A DNA stretch of 64,000 nucleotides from 66-474 sp040255405 (GCA_040255405.1 JBDZUX010000002.1:140692-204691), one strand, 5' to 3'; numbered from the stretch's first letter, positions 45,746 through 54,659 are shown. A program made the numbers and translations. Notes: a model not told the origin generated them from the letters alone.

Positions 45746-46753
45746 TCAGGGCAGGCACTCCTGCGGCAGGTACCTGGCGTCGATGTCGGCACTGCTGCAG
45801 CGCCAGTGCAAGCGTGCGGCATTGCCCATCGGCGAAATCACGACGTGTCCGCCACGGATGACCGCACTGGCCTCGTTGCCATAGGTCACCACCACCTTGC
45901 CCCCCGCCACCCTCACGCTGGTAACGTACCGGGCGTGGATCGCCTCGGGCCTGGGCAAGCCCAGTACCTGGTTGTTTTCGGGAAGCGCGCCGCGCTCCCC
46001 GATGTATTGGGCCACCAGTGCGCGGGCGCGCTCGGTCAGTTCGAGACCCTGCGAGACCTCCGTGCGCAGCGCATGGCTCTGCCAGGCGGGAATCGCGAAT
46101 GCGGCCAGGAAACCGGTGACCGGGAGGATCAGGAAAACGCAGGCGCCGACCACGACCAGCACGATGCCCCAGCCCGGCAGGCCACTGGCACGTTGCGCTG
46201 GCACCGTCGACGCCGACGATACCGCCTGCCCGTCCTGCCATTCGGCAAGCCCGGCCTTGCGCACCACGCAGCAACCAGCCATGCCATCGTGGAGCGCCTG
46301 TTTGCGCCCCGTCCACGCCGCGAGCAAAAAGCCCACGCCAAGGGAAAAGACGGAGACGAATTTCCCGAAGTGGCGCCCGGTAGCGCGGGCAAATCCGACC
46401 CGGCGCCCGTATTCGTCGGTGACCTGCAAACCCAGCGCGAGCTTCCCGATCGTCGCCTGCCAGCGCGAGGACTCGCAGACCGCGAAATAGAGCCACACCA
46501 CGACGATCCCGAAGGGCTGCAACGCGATGTCGACCAGTTCCGCAACCGCCGGCCCGTGACCGCCCCCGAGCAATGTCAGCGGCACCATCAACCAGATGCC
46601 GGAACACAACACCACCGTCCAGTGGATCGCGGAAAAAACCACCGCGTCGACCAGCAACGCGACCAGCCTCCGCCAGAATCCCGCGTACAGCTGCGGCTGA
46701 CCCCGGTGCGAGGGCAGCATCGGGAAGCCGTTTGCGATCGCGTCGGGCAAGCT
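45746..46753 (-). CDS. RDD-domain membrane protein fused to a type IV pilin-like domain
   Basis: A 335-residue protein combining two unrelated parts. Residues about 20-170 are an RDD domain (GFWRRLVALLVDAVVF, then three membrane helices and the basic RATGRHFGKFVSVFSLGVGF). After a Gly/Pro stretch comes a second part (about 190-335): one hydrophobic helix ending AFAIPAWQSHALRTEVSQGLELTERARALV, as in the N-terminal helix of type IV pilins, then a pilin-like globular domain with two C-terminal cysteines. No prepilin peptidase site precedes the helix. ATG 46753 is used; a GTG at 46774 is also possible. Neither has a strong ribosome site. Function unknown. Confidence 0.78.
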   Translation of the reverse strand, partial: SLPDAIANGFPMLPSHRGQPQLYAGFWRRLVALLVDAVVFSAIHWTVVLCSGIWLMVPLTLLGGGHGPAVAELVDIALQPFGIVVVWLYFAVCESSRWQATIGKLALGLQVTDEYGRRVGFARATGRHFGKFVSVFSLGVGFLLAAWTGRKQALHDGMAGCCVVRKAGLAEWQDGQAVSSASTVPAQRASGLPGWGIVLVVVGACVFLILPVTGFLAAFAIPAWQSHALRTEVSQGLELTERARALVAQYIGERGALPENNQVLGLPRPEAIHARYVTSVRVAGGKVVVTYGNEASAVIRGGHVVISPMGNAARLHWRCSSADIDARYLPQECLP

Positions 46754-46818
46754 CATCCGGGGTGATGGTGGCACAGCTGCCGAGCCGCGTCATCTGCAGC
46801 CATGCAACAATGTGCGGC

Positions 46819-47361
46819 ATGACTTCGCGCACGCGCACGATATTGCCCGACGTGCTGGCGCCGGGCTTGCGCGTCGTGTTCTGCGGCACCGCGCCCGGTA
46901 CCCGTTCCGCGCGGGAAGGCGCCTACTACGCGCATCCCGGCAATTATTTCTGGCGCACGCTGTTCACGGTGGGCCTGACGCCACGCCAACTTCCCCCGCA
47001 CGCATTCCGCGAAGTGCTGCAATTCGGGATCGGATTGACCGACGTCGCCAAGCACGCTTTCGGTTCGGACGCGGAACTCCCGCGCGGCGCGTTCGATCCC
47101 AAGGCGCTGGAACGGAAGCTTGGACGTGCTCGTCCGCGCATCGTCGCTTTCACCAGCAAGAACGCGGCGCGTGCCGCACTGGGCCTGCCACCCGGCGCAT
47201 TCCGGTACGGCCCACTGGCATTGCGCATCGCGCAATCGCGCGTCTTCGTGTTGCCCTCGCCGTCCGGGCAGGCGCGCGGCTTCTGGGACATCGAGCCGTG
47301 GAAGGAACTGGCCGCCACCGTCGCCGAAGCGCAACCGCTGTCAGCGGGTCGGAACCGTTGA
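46819..47361 (+). CDS. mug: G/U mismatch-specific DNA glycosylase Mug
   Basis: A 180-residue DNA glycosylase of the Mug/TDG group in the uracil-DNA-glycosylase superfamily. It removes uracil or thymine-like bases from G:U and G:T mismatches. The first catalytic motif reads VFCGTAPGTRSAREGAYYAHPGNYFW (residues about 20-45), and the second motif is LPSPSGQARGFWDIEPW near 145. ATG 46819 is used; ATG 46810 adds three residues. The last 21 bp overlap the convergent end of the DAHP synthase gene. Confidence 0.87.
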   Translation: MTSRTRTILPDVLAPGLRVVFCGTAPGTRSAREGAYYAHPGNYFWRTLFTVGLTPRQLPPHAFREVLQFGIGLTDVAKHAFGSDAELPRGAFDPKALERKLGRARPRIVAFTSKNAARAALGLPPGAFRYGPLALRIAQSRVFVLPSPSGQARGFWDIEPWKELAATVAEAQPLSAGRNR

Positions 47362-48732
47362 TTTGCGCACGATCAGCATCGCCAATTCCAGCGACTGCTC
47401 GTAATTGAGCCGCGGGTCGACGGTGGATTTGTAGGCGCGGGCGAGGTCGGATTCGGACAGGTCGCGCGCGCCGCCCATGCATTCGGTGACGTCTTCGCCG
47501 GTCAATTCCAGATGCACGCCGCCGAGTTGCGTGCCCGCCGCGGCGTGGATGTCGAACGCCTGTTCCAGCTCGCTGCGGATATTGGCGAAGCGCCGTGTCT
47601 TGACGCCATTGCCGAGTTTTTCGGTATTGCCGTGCATCGGGTCGCACACCCACAACACGCGCCGGCCGGTCGCCTGCACGGCTTCGATCAGGCGCGGCAG
47701 GTGCTGGCCGATGCCACCCGCACCCATGCGGTGGATCAGGGTCAGGCGTCCCGGCTCGTCATCGGGATTCAGCACCTCGATCAACTGCTGCAACGGTTCC
47801 GCGTGCATCGCGGGTCCGATCTTGACCGCGATCGGGTTGCGGATGCCGCGGCAGAACTCCACGTGCGCGCCATCCAGCGCCGCGGTGCGCATGCCGATCC
47901 ACGGGAAATGCGTCGACAAGTCGAACCAACCCCACTGGCGCGGCACCTGGCGCGTCAGCGCCTGCTCGTAATGCAGCAACAGCGCCTCGTGCGAGGTGTA
48001 GAAATCCGCGCGCTGGAAGCCCGCGATCGGCCCGGTCAACGTTTCCATGAAATGCATCGCGCCGGAAATGCCGTCGACCATCTGCCGGTAATCGGCCGCC
48101 AGCGGCGAGCGCTCCACCCACGCAAGGTTCCAGTATTCGGGATGGTGCAGGTCGGCGAAACCGCCGTCGACCAACGCGCGCACGAAATTCATGGTCATCG
48201 CCGAACGCGAGTGGCCTTCCAGCATGCGCTGCGGATCGGGACGGCGCGCCTCCGGGGTGAATTCGGGGCCGTTGACCAGTTCACCCCGATATACCGGCAA
48301 GGTCACGCCGTCGATGGTTTCGGTGTCGGCCGAACGCGGCTTGGCGTACTGGCCGGCGAAGCGGCCGACGCGCAACACCGGCATCCGCAGCCCGTGCACC
48401 AGTACCAGGCTCATCTGCAACAAGACTTTCAGGCGATTGGCGATCACCTCGTTGTTGCAGTCGGCGAAGGTTTCCGCGCAATCGCCGCCTTGCAGCAGGA
48501 ACCGCTTGCCCTGCTGGGCTTCGGCCAGCAGCGATTTCAGCGCCAGTACTTCCCATGAGGTCACCAGCGGCGGCAGCGCACCCAGGCGTTGCATCGCCGA
48601 TTGCAGTTCCGCGGCATCCTCGTAGTGCGGCATCTGCGCAGCCGGATGACCTTGCCAGCTCCCGGCTTGCCACGGCCGCGCTTCGCGCACCGGACGCAAG
48701 GTCGCGCGCGACGGCACTTCGGAATTGGCCAT
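47341..48732 (-). CDS. 3-deoxy-7-phosphoheptulonate synthase, class II
   Basis: This enzyme condenses phosphoenolpyruvate and erythrose-4-phosphate, the first step of aromatic amino acid synthesis. The 463-residue protein is the class II (plant-like) form: LLQGGDCAETF near residue 79, RVGRFAGQYAKPRS near 120, RGIRNPIAVKIGPAM near 275 and WVCDPMHGNT near 335 with metal-binding residues. It ends in an overlap of 21 bp with mug. Its start is 2 bp downstream of the dsbB stop, so dsbB and this gene are probably co-transcribed. Confidence 0.95.
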   Translation of the reverse strand: MANSEVPSRATLRPVREARPWQAGSWQGHPAAQMPHYEDAAELQSAMQRLGALPPLVTSWEVLALKSLLAEAQQGKRFLLQGGDCAETFADCNNEVIANRLKVLLQMSLVLVHGLRMPVLRVGRFAGQYAKPRSADTETIDGVTLPVYRGELVNGPEFTPEARRPDPQRMLEGHSRSAMTMNFVRALVDGGFADLHHPEYWNLAWVERSPLAADYRQMVDGISGAMHFMETLTGPIAGFQRADFYTSHEALLLHYEQALTRQVPRQWGWFDLSTHFPWIGMRTAALDGAHVEFCRGIRNPIAVKIGPAMHAEPLQQLIEVLNPDDEPGRLTLIHRMGAGGIGQHLPRLIEAVQATGRRVLWVCDPMHGNTEKLGNGVKTRRFANIRSELEQAFDIHAAAGTQLGGVHLELTGEDVTECMGGARDLSESDLARAYKSTVDPRLNYEQSLELAMLIVRKSTVPTR

Positions 48733-48734
48733 GA

Positions 48735-49286
48735 TCAGATCCTCGTGGTGCGCAGCGCGCGCGCATTCCCGAATTTATTCCTGCGCGGCCGCGGCAGCAA
48801 TGCCCAGACACCGAGCAGCACGTACCAGATCAGCGTCCAGCCGGCCATCGACAAGCCGAGGAAGCGCCAGGTCACCTGCGCGCAATCGCCCGACCCGCGG
48901 AGCATGGTGGTGATGAACTGGCTGAGCGGAATGTAATGCCCCTTGAGTTGCGCCAGCAGCAGGTCGAACCCGGCGCCGCACGCCGGAATCTGGCTGGCCG
49001 GCAGCGACTGCAGCCACAATTGCCGGATCGCCATGGCTGCGCCGAACGCGGCGCCGATCAGGACCAACCCGACGTACGCCCAGCGGCCGCCGCCACGCGG
49101 CGCGTGCAGCCCCCCGACGAGGAACCACAAGGCCATCCAGATGAACGCCACGCGCTGCAGGATGCACAGGTTGCACGGCGTCAACCGAAGCTGCTGCTCG
49201 GCGTAGATCGCGTAACCCAGCAAGGCCACGCAGATCACGAAGCCAAGCAGGAAGGCGGTACGGAACGACCAGCGGAGGGGGTTCAT
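48735..49286 (-). CDS. dsbB: Disulfide bond formation protein B
   Basis: DsbB re-oxidises the periplasmic DsbA and passes electrons to quinones in the inner membrane. The 183-residue protein has four hydrophobic helices and both redox pairs: Cys38-x2-Cys41 (PCNLC) in the first periplasmic loop and Cys103 with Cys135 in the second. ATG 49286 is chosen because it starts MNPLRWSFRTAFL with GGAG-rich sequence upstream; an in-frame start at 49316 adds 10 residues. Its stop lies 2 bp before the DAHP synthase start. Confidence 0.93.
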   Translation of the reverse strand: MNPLRWSFRTAFLLGFVICVALLGYAIYAEQQLRLTPCNLCILQRVAFIWMALWFLVGGLHAPRGGGRWAYVGLVLIGAAFGAAMAIRQLWLQSLPASQIPACGAGFDLLLAQLKGHYIPLSQFITTMLRGSGDCAQVTWRFLGLSMAGWTLIWYVLLGVWALLPRPRRNKFGNARALRTTRI

Positions 49287-49351
49287 GGGCGCGTCGAATG
49301 AACGGCAGACGGGCAACAGTAACGCTTTCCCGGTGGCGTGTCATGTCGTCA

Positions 49352-49379
49352 ACAAAAAACCCGGCCATGGCCGGGTTTT
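49352..49379 (-). terminator. Terminator of the alpha ribosomal operon after rplQ
   Basis: Minus strand: AACCCGGCCATGGCCGGGTT hairpin followed by TTTTTTG, 18 bases past the rplQ stop. It is a strong rho-independent terminator closing the 14-kb ribosomal transcript. Confidence 0.9.
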
Positions 49380-49395
49380 CGTTTTCAGGTCCGGA

Positions 49396-49776
49396 TCAAG
49401 CCTCGGCGGCCTGCGCCTGCGGACGATCGACCAGTTCCACGTAAGCCATCGGTGCGTTGTCGCCGTCGCGGAAGCCGCACTTGATGATGCGGAGATACCC
49501 GCCCTTGCGTTCGCGATAGCGCGGACCGAGTTCCACGAACAGCTTGCCGACGGCCTGCTTGTCGCGCAGCCGCGCGAACGCGATGCGGCGATTGGCGACG
49601 CCATCGATCTTGGCCAGCGTGATCAGCGGCTCGGCGACCCGGCGCAGATCCTTGGCCTTCGGCAAGGTGGTGCGGATCAGTTCGTGCTTGATGAGCGATG
49701 CCGCCATGTTCTTGTACATGGCTTCGCGATGGGAACTGGTCCGGTTGAGTTTACGTCCGGATTTGAGGTGTCGCAT
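49396..49776 (-). CDS. rplQ: 50S ribosomal protein L17
   Basis: L17 binds 23S rRNA in the large subunit. The 126-residue protein begins MRHLKSGRKLNRTSSHREAM, the invariant N-terminus, and has the LPKAKDLRRVAEPLITLAK block. It is the last gene of the operon, after rpoA, but separated from rpoA by 250 bp that hold a dispersed repeat, much longer than usual. Confidence 0.97.
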   Translation of the reverse strand: MRHLKSGRKLNRTSSHREAMYKNMAASLIKHELIRTTLPKAKDLRRVAEPLITLAKIDGVANRRIAFARLRDKQAVGKLFVELGPRYRERKGGYLRIIKCGFRDGDNAPMAYVELVDRPQAQAAEA

Positions 49777-49883
49777 GGTGGAGATCTCTCTGTCTTATCG
49801 TTATGAAAATCCGGCGCCTGCGTCCGGATTCCCGCGGAATCCCGCTATTGAGTTGGCAACAAGCCCCATCGAGGCGAGCTGTT

Positions 49884-49998
49884 GTGAAAAGTCAGGCCAT
49901 GGATGGCCGTTCTGGTGCTGCCAACCATCGAATCGCTTCAAGCGACTCGATGGTACGTGACGCAGCGATCAGGGACGATCGCTCAAACAAACACGCGG
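49884..49998 (+). repeat. Interspersed repeat, copy 1, in the rpoA-rplQ gap
   Basis: A 115-bp element from GTGAAAAGTCAGGCCATGG to GCGATCAGGGACGATCGCTCAAAC..CGCGG. Internal hairpins are GGCCATGGATGGCC, ATCGAATCGC/GCGACTCGAT, and GCGATC-AGGGAC-GATCGC. It matches the copies at 55431 and 38709. Confidence 0.8.
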
Positions 49999-50026
49999 AG
50001 ACATGGGCGCGAGAACGTACCCTATC

Positions 50027-51025
50027 TCAGCCCAATTGCATACCACTTGAAATCCCGGCCGGCGGCCAGTTTTCGAGCCTGGTGCCGAGCGCGAGGCCCT
50101 TGGCGCCGAGCACGTCCTTGATCTCGGTGAGCGACTTCTTGCCGAGGTTTGGGGTCTTCAGCAGCTCGACCTCGGTCTTCTGGACCAAGTCGCCTATGTA
50201 ATAGATGCTTTCGGCCTTCAGGCAGTTGGCCGAACGCACCGTGAGTTCCAGATCGTCGATCGGACGCAGAAGCAGCGGCGACACGCCTGCCTTGTCCTTC
50301 TCGGACTCGGTGGATTCGCGGCTCTTGAAGTCGCCGAACACTGAAAGCTGTTCGTGCAGTGTCTGCGCGGCCTGGCGCACGGCCTCGTCCACCGCCACGG
50401 TGCCATTGGTTTCGACGTCCAACACCAGCTTGTCGAGGTTGGTGCGCTGCTCGACACGGGCGGCGTCAACCGAATACGCCACGCGGCGCACCGGGCAGAA
50501 CGAAGCATCGATTTGCAGGCGGCCGATCGGACGGGATTCCTCGTCCGGGTTCGCGCGGCTGACCGCCGGCTGGTAGCCGATGCCGCGACGCGCCCTGAGC
50601 CGGATGTTCAACGCGACATCCTTGGTCAGGTGGCAGATCACGTGCTCGGGGTTGACAATTTCCACCGTGTGGTCGACGGTGATGTCGCCTGCGGTGACCA
50701 CGCCCTTGCCCTTCTTCGAAAGCACGAGGTTGGCTTCGTCGACGCCGTTCAGTCGGATCGCGACGCCCTTGAGGTTCAGGAGCACTTCGATCACGTCTTC
50801 CTGCAAACCTTCGAGCGTGGTGTACTCGTGCAGCACGCCCTCGATTTCGGCCTCGACGATGGCCGCGCCGGCGATGGACGACAGCAGCACGCGGCGCAGC
50901 GCGTTGCCGAGCGTATGGCCGTAGCCGCGCTCCAGCGGCTCGACGACGACGCGCGCGTGATTGGGTCCGACGGGTTCGACTTTCAGACCACGCGGACGCA
51001 AGACCTGAGTGGAAGAGACTGCCAT
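50027..51025 (-). CDS. rpoA: DNA-directed RNA polymerase subunit alpha
   Basis: RpoA dimerises to nucleate RNA polymerase assembly, and its C-terminal domain binds UP elements and activators. The 332-residue protein has the assembly domain with RGYGHTLGNALRRVLLSS near residue 35 and a C-terminal domain with SANCLKAESIYYIGDLV and TPNLGKKSLTEIKDVL. Length equals the gammaproteobacterial norm. Gene order rpsD-rpoA-rplQ is standard. Confidence 0.98.
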   Translation of the reverse strand: MAVSSTQVLRPRGLKVEPVGPNHARVVVEPLERGYGHTLGNALRRVLLSSIAGAAIVEAEIEGVLHEYTTLEGLQEDVIEVLLNLKGVAIRLNGVDEANLVLSKKGKGVVTAGDITVDHTVEIVNPEHVICHLTKDVALNIRLRARRGIGYQPAVSRANPDEESRPIGRLQIDASFCPVRRVAYSVDAARVEQRTNLDKLVLDVETNGTVAVDEAVRQAAQTLHEQLSVFGDFKSRESTESEKDKAGVSPLLLRPIDDLELTVRSANCLKAESIYYIGDLVQKTEVELLKTPNLGKKSLTEIKDVLGAKGLALGTRLENWPPAGISSGMQLG

Positions 51026-51162
51026 GGGCTACTCCGGAAGATCACAGGTGGAGCCGCGCAGGATTCGGGCTCCGATAATCAACACCGAACGGCCTTGCCG
51101 TCCGGCTCGCGTCGATGGCGCCGGCGGCGACCGCAAGGTCCCGCCGCGCCAGCAGCAACGCG

Positions 51163-51792
51163 TTACTTCGAATACAACTCGACGATCAGCGCCTCGTTGA
51201 TGTCGCTGGGCAATTCGCCACGGTCCGGCATGGCCTTGAACACGCCCGTCGCACTCTTCGCGTCGACCTCGATCCAGCCCGGCCGAAGGTCCATGCTTTC
51301 GGAAACCTTCAGCGCTTCCTGGACGCGCAACTGCTTCTGCGCGCGCTCGGTGAGCTTGATCTCGTCGCCGGGGCGAAGCGGCAGCGACGGCACGTTGGCC
51401 TTCTTGCCGTTGACCATGATCGACTTGTGCGCCACCAGCTGGCGGGCCTGCGCGCGGGTGACCGCGAAACCCATGCGGTACACGACGTTGTCGAGGCGGG
51501 CTTCCAGGATGCGCAACAGGTTTTCGCCGGTATTGCCCTTCAGCTGGGTGGCCTTCTTGTAGTAGTTGCCGAACTGGCGCTCGAGCACGCCGTAGATGCG
51601 CTTGACCTTCTGTTTCTCGCGCAACTGCACCGCGTAGTCGGAAGGCCGCGAACGCTTGGCTGCCACGCCGTGCTGGCCGGGCTTGTTGTCGAACTTGCAC
51701 TTGGAGTCGATCGCGCGCGCCGGACTTTTCAGCGACAGGTCGTAACCTTCGCGACGGGCAAGCTTGCAGGTGGGACCACGATAACGTGCCAT
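51163..51792 (-). CDS. rpsD: 30S ribosomal protein S4
   Basis: S4 nucleates 30S assembly on 16S rRNA and can repress its own operon. The 209-residue protein begins MARYRGPTCKLARREG; the S4 domain is near residue 95 (RLDNVVYRMGFAVTRAQARQLV). It lacks the zinc-binding four-cysteine set. ATG 51792 is the family start; the in-frame start at 51849 runs into rpsK. One base separates it from rpsK. Confidence 0.98.
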   Translation of the reverse strand: MARYRGPTCKLARREGYDLSLKSPARAIDSKCKFDNKPGQHGVAAKRSRPSDYAVQLREKQKVKRIYGVLERQFGNYYKKATQLKGNTGENLLRILEARLDNVVYRMGFAVTRAQARQLVAHKSIMVNGKKANVPSLPLRPGDEIKLTERAQKQLRVQEALKVSESMDLRPGWIEVDAKSATGVFKAMPDRGELPSDINEALIVELYSK

Positions 51793-51793
51793 G

Positions 51794-52183
51794 TCAGACC
51801 CTCCGCTTCTTCGGAGGACGGCAGCCGTTGTGCGGAATCGGCGTGACATCGATGATGTTGGTGACCTTGTAGCCGAGCGCGTTCAAGGAACGCACTGCCG
51901 ACTCGCGGCCCGGGCCGGGGCCCTTGATGCGCACTTCCAGCGACTTGACGCCGTAGTCCAGTGCCACGCGCCCCGCCTTTTCCGCCGCGACCTGGGCGGC
52001 GAACGGCGTGGATTTGCGCGAACCGCGGAAACCCGCGCCACCCGCGGTCGCCCACGACAACGCGTTGCCCTGGCGATCGGTGATGGTGACGATGGTGTTG
52101 TTGAAGGAAGCCTGGACATGGGCGACGCCGTCAACGACGACGCGCTTGGTCTTCTTCTTCGGCTTGGCTGCTGGTTTGTCCAT
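51794..52183 (-). CDS. rpsK: 30S ribosomal protein S11
   Basis: S11 lines the platform of the small subunit near the Shine-Dalgarno helix. The 129-residue protein has the family core AHVQASFNNTIVTITDRQGNALSW and ends PIPHNGCRPPKKRRV. It follows rpsM in the standard order. Confidence 0.98.
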   Translation of the reverse strand: MDKPAAKPKKKTKRVVVDGVAHVQASFNNTIVTITDRQGNALSWATAGGAGFRGSRKSTPFAAQVAAEKAGRVALDYGVKSLEVRIKGPGPGRESAVRSLNALGYKVTNIIDVTPIPHNGCRPPKKRRV

Positions 52184-52245
52184 GGGTTGTCCGGTTGAAA
52201 GATGTTTCGGTGCAACGGTGCGCGCCCATCACGGCGCGCGAGACA

Positions 52246-52602
52246 TTACTTCTTGATGGCGCGGCGCGGACCCTTGCGGGTGCGCGCATTGGTGCGGGTG
52301 CGCTGGCCGCGCGCGGGCAGGCCGCGACGGTGGCGCAGGCCGCGATAGGTGCCGAGGTCCATCAGGCGCTTGACGCTGATGCCGACCTCGCGGCGCAGGT
52401 CGCCTTCCACGCTGAACTTCGCCACTTCGCGGCGCAGGTTTTCCACCTCGCCCTCGGACAGCGACTTGATCAGGGTGGTCGGGTCCACGCCCGCCGATTC
52501 GCAGATCTTGCGCGAGCGGGTGCGGCCGATGCCGTAGATGCCTTGCAAGCCGACCCAGACGTGCTTGTTGACGGGCAGGTTGACGCCTGCGATACGTGCC
52601 AT
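52246..52602 (-). CDS. rpsM: 30S ribosomal protein S13
   Basis: S13 contacts the large subunit (bridge B1) and the P-site tRNA. The 118-residue protein begins MARIAGVNLPVNKHVWVGL and ends with the basic tail NARTRKGPRRAIKK. The gap before it (to secY) is 179 bp; rpmJ, which often lies there, is absent. Confidence 0.98.
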   Translation of the reverse strand: MARIAGVNLPVNKHVWVGLQGIYGIGRTRSRKICESAGVDPTTLIKSLSEGEVENLRREVAKFSVEGDLRREVGISVKRLMDLGTYRGLRHRRGLPARGQRTRTNARTRKGPRRAIKK

Positions 52603-52650
52603 GTTGTGGGTACTCCACCTGAAATACGTTGCCGATTCGGCAAACTGTTA

Positions 52651-52656
52651 ATTATA
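52651..52656 (-). promoter_or_regulatory. Possible internal promoter (-10) before rpsM
   Basis: A perfect TATAAT on the minus strand lies 49 bases before the rpsM ATG, in the secY-rpsM gap. No convincing -35 accompanies it. It could start the alpha operon separately. Confidence 0.35.
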
Positions 52657-52781
52657 GCCTGAAACCCGGCCTCGCGGGAACCCATTCCCGCCGGCCTCAA
52701 ATCTGCCGGACCACCGCCCGGCCGGGCCCTCGAAACGGCCGGCGACGCCGTGCCGGCGCATCCAACTGCATCCGCCGCGGA

Positions 52782-54113
52782 CTAGCTTCGCCGCAGGTTG
52801 GCCTTTTTCAGCAAGCTCTCGTACTGGTGCGAGACCAGATGCGCGGACACCTGCGCCCGGAAATCCATGGCCACCACCACCACGATCAACAACGAGGTGC
52901 CACCGAAATAGAACGGCACGTGCCACTCGGTCTGCATGAAATCCGGGACCAGGCACACGGCCGCGAGATAGATCGCCCCTGCCCCGGTCAGCCGGGTCAG
53001 CACCGCGTCGATGTAATCCGCGGTCGCCTTGCCGGGGCGCAGCCCCGGAATCAGCGCACCCGAGCGCTTCAGGTTGTCCGCGGTTTCCTGCGAGTTGAAC
53101 ACGATCGCGGTGTAGAAGAACGCGAAAATGATGATCATGCCGGCGTACAGGATGATGTACGGCGGCTCGCCGGGCGACAGCGCCGTGGTCAGGCGCTGCA
53201 GCCACTGCATCTGGCTGGCATTCGAGAACCACGTGGAAGCGGTGGCCGGGAACAGGATCAGGGACGAGGCAAAGATCGGCGGGATCACGCCCGACATGTT
53301 GATCTTCAGCGGCAGGTGCGAACTCTGGTTCTGGTACGCCCGGGAGCCGCCCTGGCGCCGCGCGTAGTTCACCGTGATCCGCCGCTGGGCGCTTTCCATG
53401 AACACGCAGAATGCGGTCACCGCGAGCACGATCACCACTACCAGCAGCACCTTGATGGCGGACAATTCGCCATTGCTGGCCATGGTGAACGTCTGGGTCA
53501 GCGCCTGCGGCAGGCCCGCGACGATGCCGGCAAAGATGATCAGCGAGATGCCGTTGCCGATGCCGCGCTCGGTCATCTGCTCGCCCAGCCACATCAGGAA
53601 CATGCTGCCGGCGGTCAGGCCGATCACCGAGGCGAAGATGAAGCCGAAACCGGGGTCGTACACGATCGGCACGCCGCCCGACATGCCCTGCTTCTGCAGG
53701 GCCATTGCCACGCCGAAGGCCTGGAAAGCCGACAGGCCGACCGTTCCCCAGCGGGTGTATTTGGTAAGGACGCGCTGGCCGGCCTGGCCTTCCTTCTTCA
53801 GCGCCTGCCAGCTCGGCAGCACCGAACCCATCATCTGCACCACGATGGATGCCGAGATGTACGGGATCACGCCCAACGCAAACAACGAGAAGCGCGCCAG
53901 TGCGCCGCCCGAGAACATGTTGAACATGTTCAGAAGGCCGCCGCCCTGCTCGATCATCCGGGTCATCGCTTCCGGGTTCACGCCCGGCACCGGGATGAAC
54001 GACCCCAGCCGGAACACGATCAGCGCCCCGACCAGGAACAGCAGACGCTGGCGCAGTTCGGTCATCTTGCCGAACTGGGCCAACGGGTTGGTCGATGTAT
54101 TGCTCGCGGCCAA
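52782..54113 (-). CDS. secY: Preprotein translocase subunit SecY
   Basis: SecY is the channel of the Sec translocon in the inner membrane. The 443-residue protein has ten hydrophobic helices, starts ...FGKMTELRQRLLFLVGALIVFRLG and carries the pore-plug region after GVNPEAMTRM. It is in the usual place after rplO, 5 bp downstream of its stop. Length matches E. coli SecY (443). Confidence 0.98.
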   Translation of the reverse strand: MAASNTSTNPLAQFGKMTELRQRLLFLVGALIVFRLGSFIPVPGVNPEAMTRMIEQGGGLLNMFNMFSGGALARFSLFALGVIPYISASIVVQMMGSVLPSWQALKKEGQAGQRVLTKYTRWGTVGLSAFQAFGVAMALQKQGMSGGVPIVYDPGFGFIFASVIGLTAGSMFLMWLGEQMTERGIGNGISLIIFAGIVAGLPQALTQTFTMASNGELSAIKVLLVVVIVLAVTAFCVFMESAQRRITVNYARRQGGSRAYQNQSSHLPLKINMSGVIPPIFASSLILFPATASTWFSNASQMQWLQRLTTALSPGEPPYIILYAGMIIIFAFFYTAIVFNSQETADNLKRSGALIPGLRPGKATADYIDAVLTRLTGAGAIYLAAVCLVPDFMQTEWHVPFYFGGTSLLIVVVVAMDFRAQVSAHLVSHQYESLLKKANLRRS

Positions 54114-54118
54114 AACGC

Positions 54119-54550
54119 TTACTCCACCGAGCCGCCGGCAGCTTCGATCGCCGCCTTGGCGCCTGCAGTCGCAAGGATGCCGGACACCTTCACCGCGCGG
54201 CCGATTTCGCCCTTCTTGACGATCTTGACACGCTTGGCACGGCCGTCGACCAGCTTCGCCTCGCGCAGCACGGTCAAGTCGATCGCATCCTTCTTGAGGC
54301 CCGCGATCTGGTACAGGAACACCTGCTGCGACTCGGCCTGCATTTTCGAGCGGAAGCCGACCTTGGGCAGGCGGCGCTGCAGTGGCATCTGGCCGCCTTC
54401 GAAACCGACGGTGTGGGTGTTGCCCGCACGCGCGTGCTGACCCTTGTGCCCGCGGCCGGCGGTCTTGCCGAGCCCCGAACCGATGCCGCGCGCGACGCGA
54501 CGACGCTCCTTGCGCGCGCCCTTGCCGGGTTTCAATGTGTTGAGTCGCAT
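54119..54550 (-). CDS. rplO: 50S ribosomal protein L15
   Basis: L15 is a late-assembly protein of the large subunit. The 143-residue protein shows the RGIGSGLGKTAGRGHKGQ block and VGFEGGQMPLQRRLPK, both family signatures. A repeat-rich gap of 109 bp separates it from rpmD. Confidence 0.97.
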   Translation of the reverse strand: MRLNTLKPGKGARKERRRVARGIGSGLGKTAGRGHKGQHARAGNTHTVGFEGGQMPLQRRLPKVGFRSKMQAESQQVFLYQIAGLKKDAIDLTVLREAKLVDGRAKRVKIVKKGEIGRAVKVSGILATAGAKAAIEAAGGSVE

Positions 54551-54573
54551 GATGATGCTCCGGAAAACTCGAA

Positions 54574-54656
54574 ATTCGGGATTCGGGATTCGGGATTCGG
54601 GACTCGGATTCGCCAGGCCGGCTGCAACGATTCCCGATTCGCCACGCCCTATTCCC
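54574..54656. repeat. Tandem ATTCGGG repeats with inverted arm in the rpmD-rplO gap
   Basis: Four perfect tandem copies of ATTCGGG (54574-54601) are followed by ACTCGGATTCG. An inverted counterpart, CGATTCCCGATTCGC...CTATTCCC, lies at 54628-54656. The whole can fold as a hairpin in the operon mRNA. It resembles the repeat at 56911-56991. Confidence 0.7.
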
Positions 54657-54659
54657 AGC

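Noticed and set aside
49777..50026. A small gene in the rpoA-rplQ gap
   Set aside because: The frames present overlap the dispersed repeat and have no ribosome site or recognisable product.
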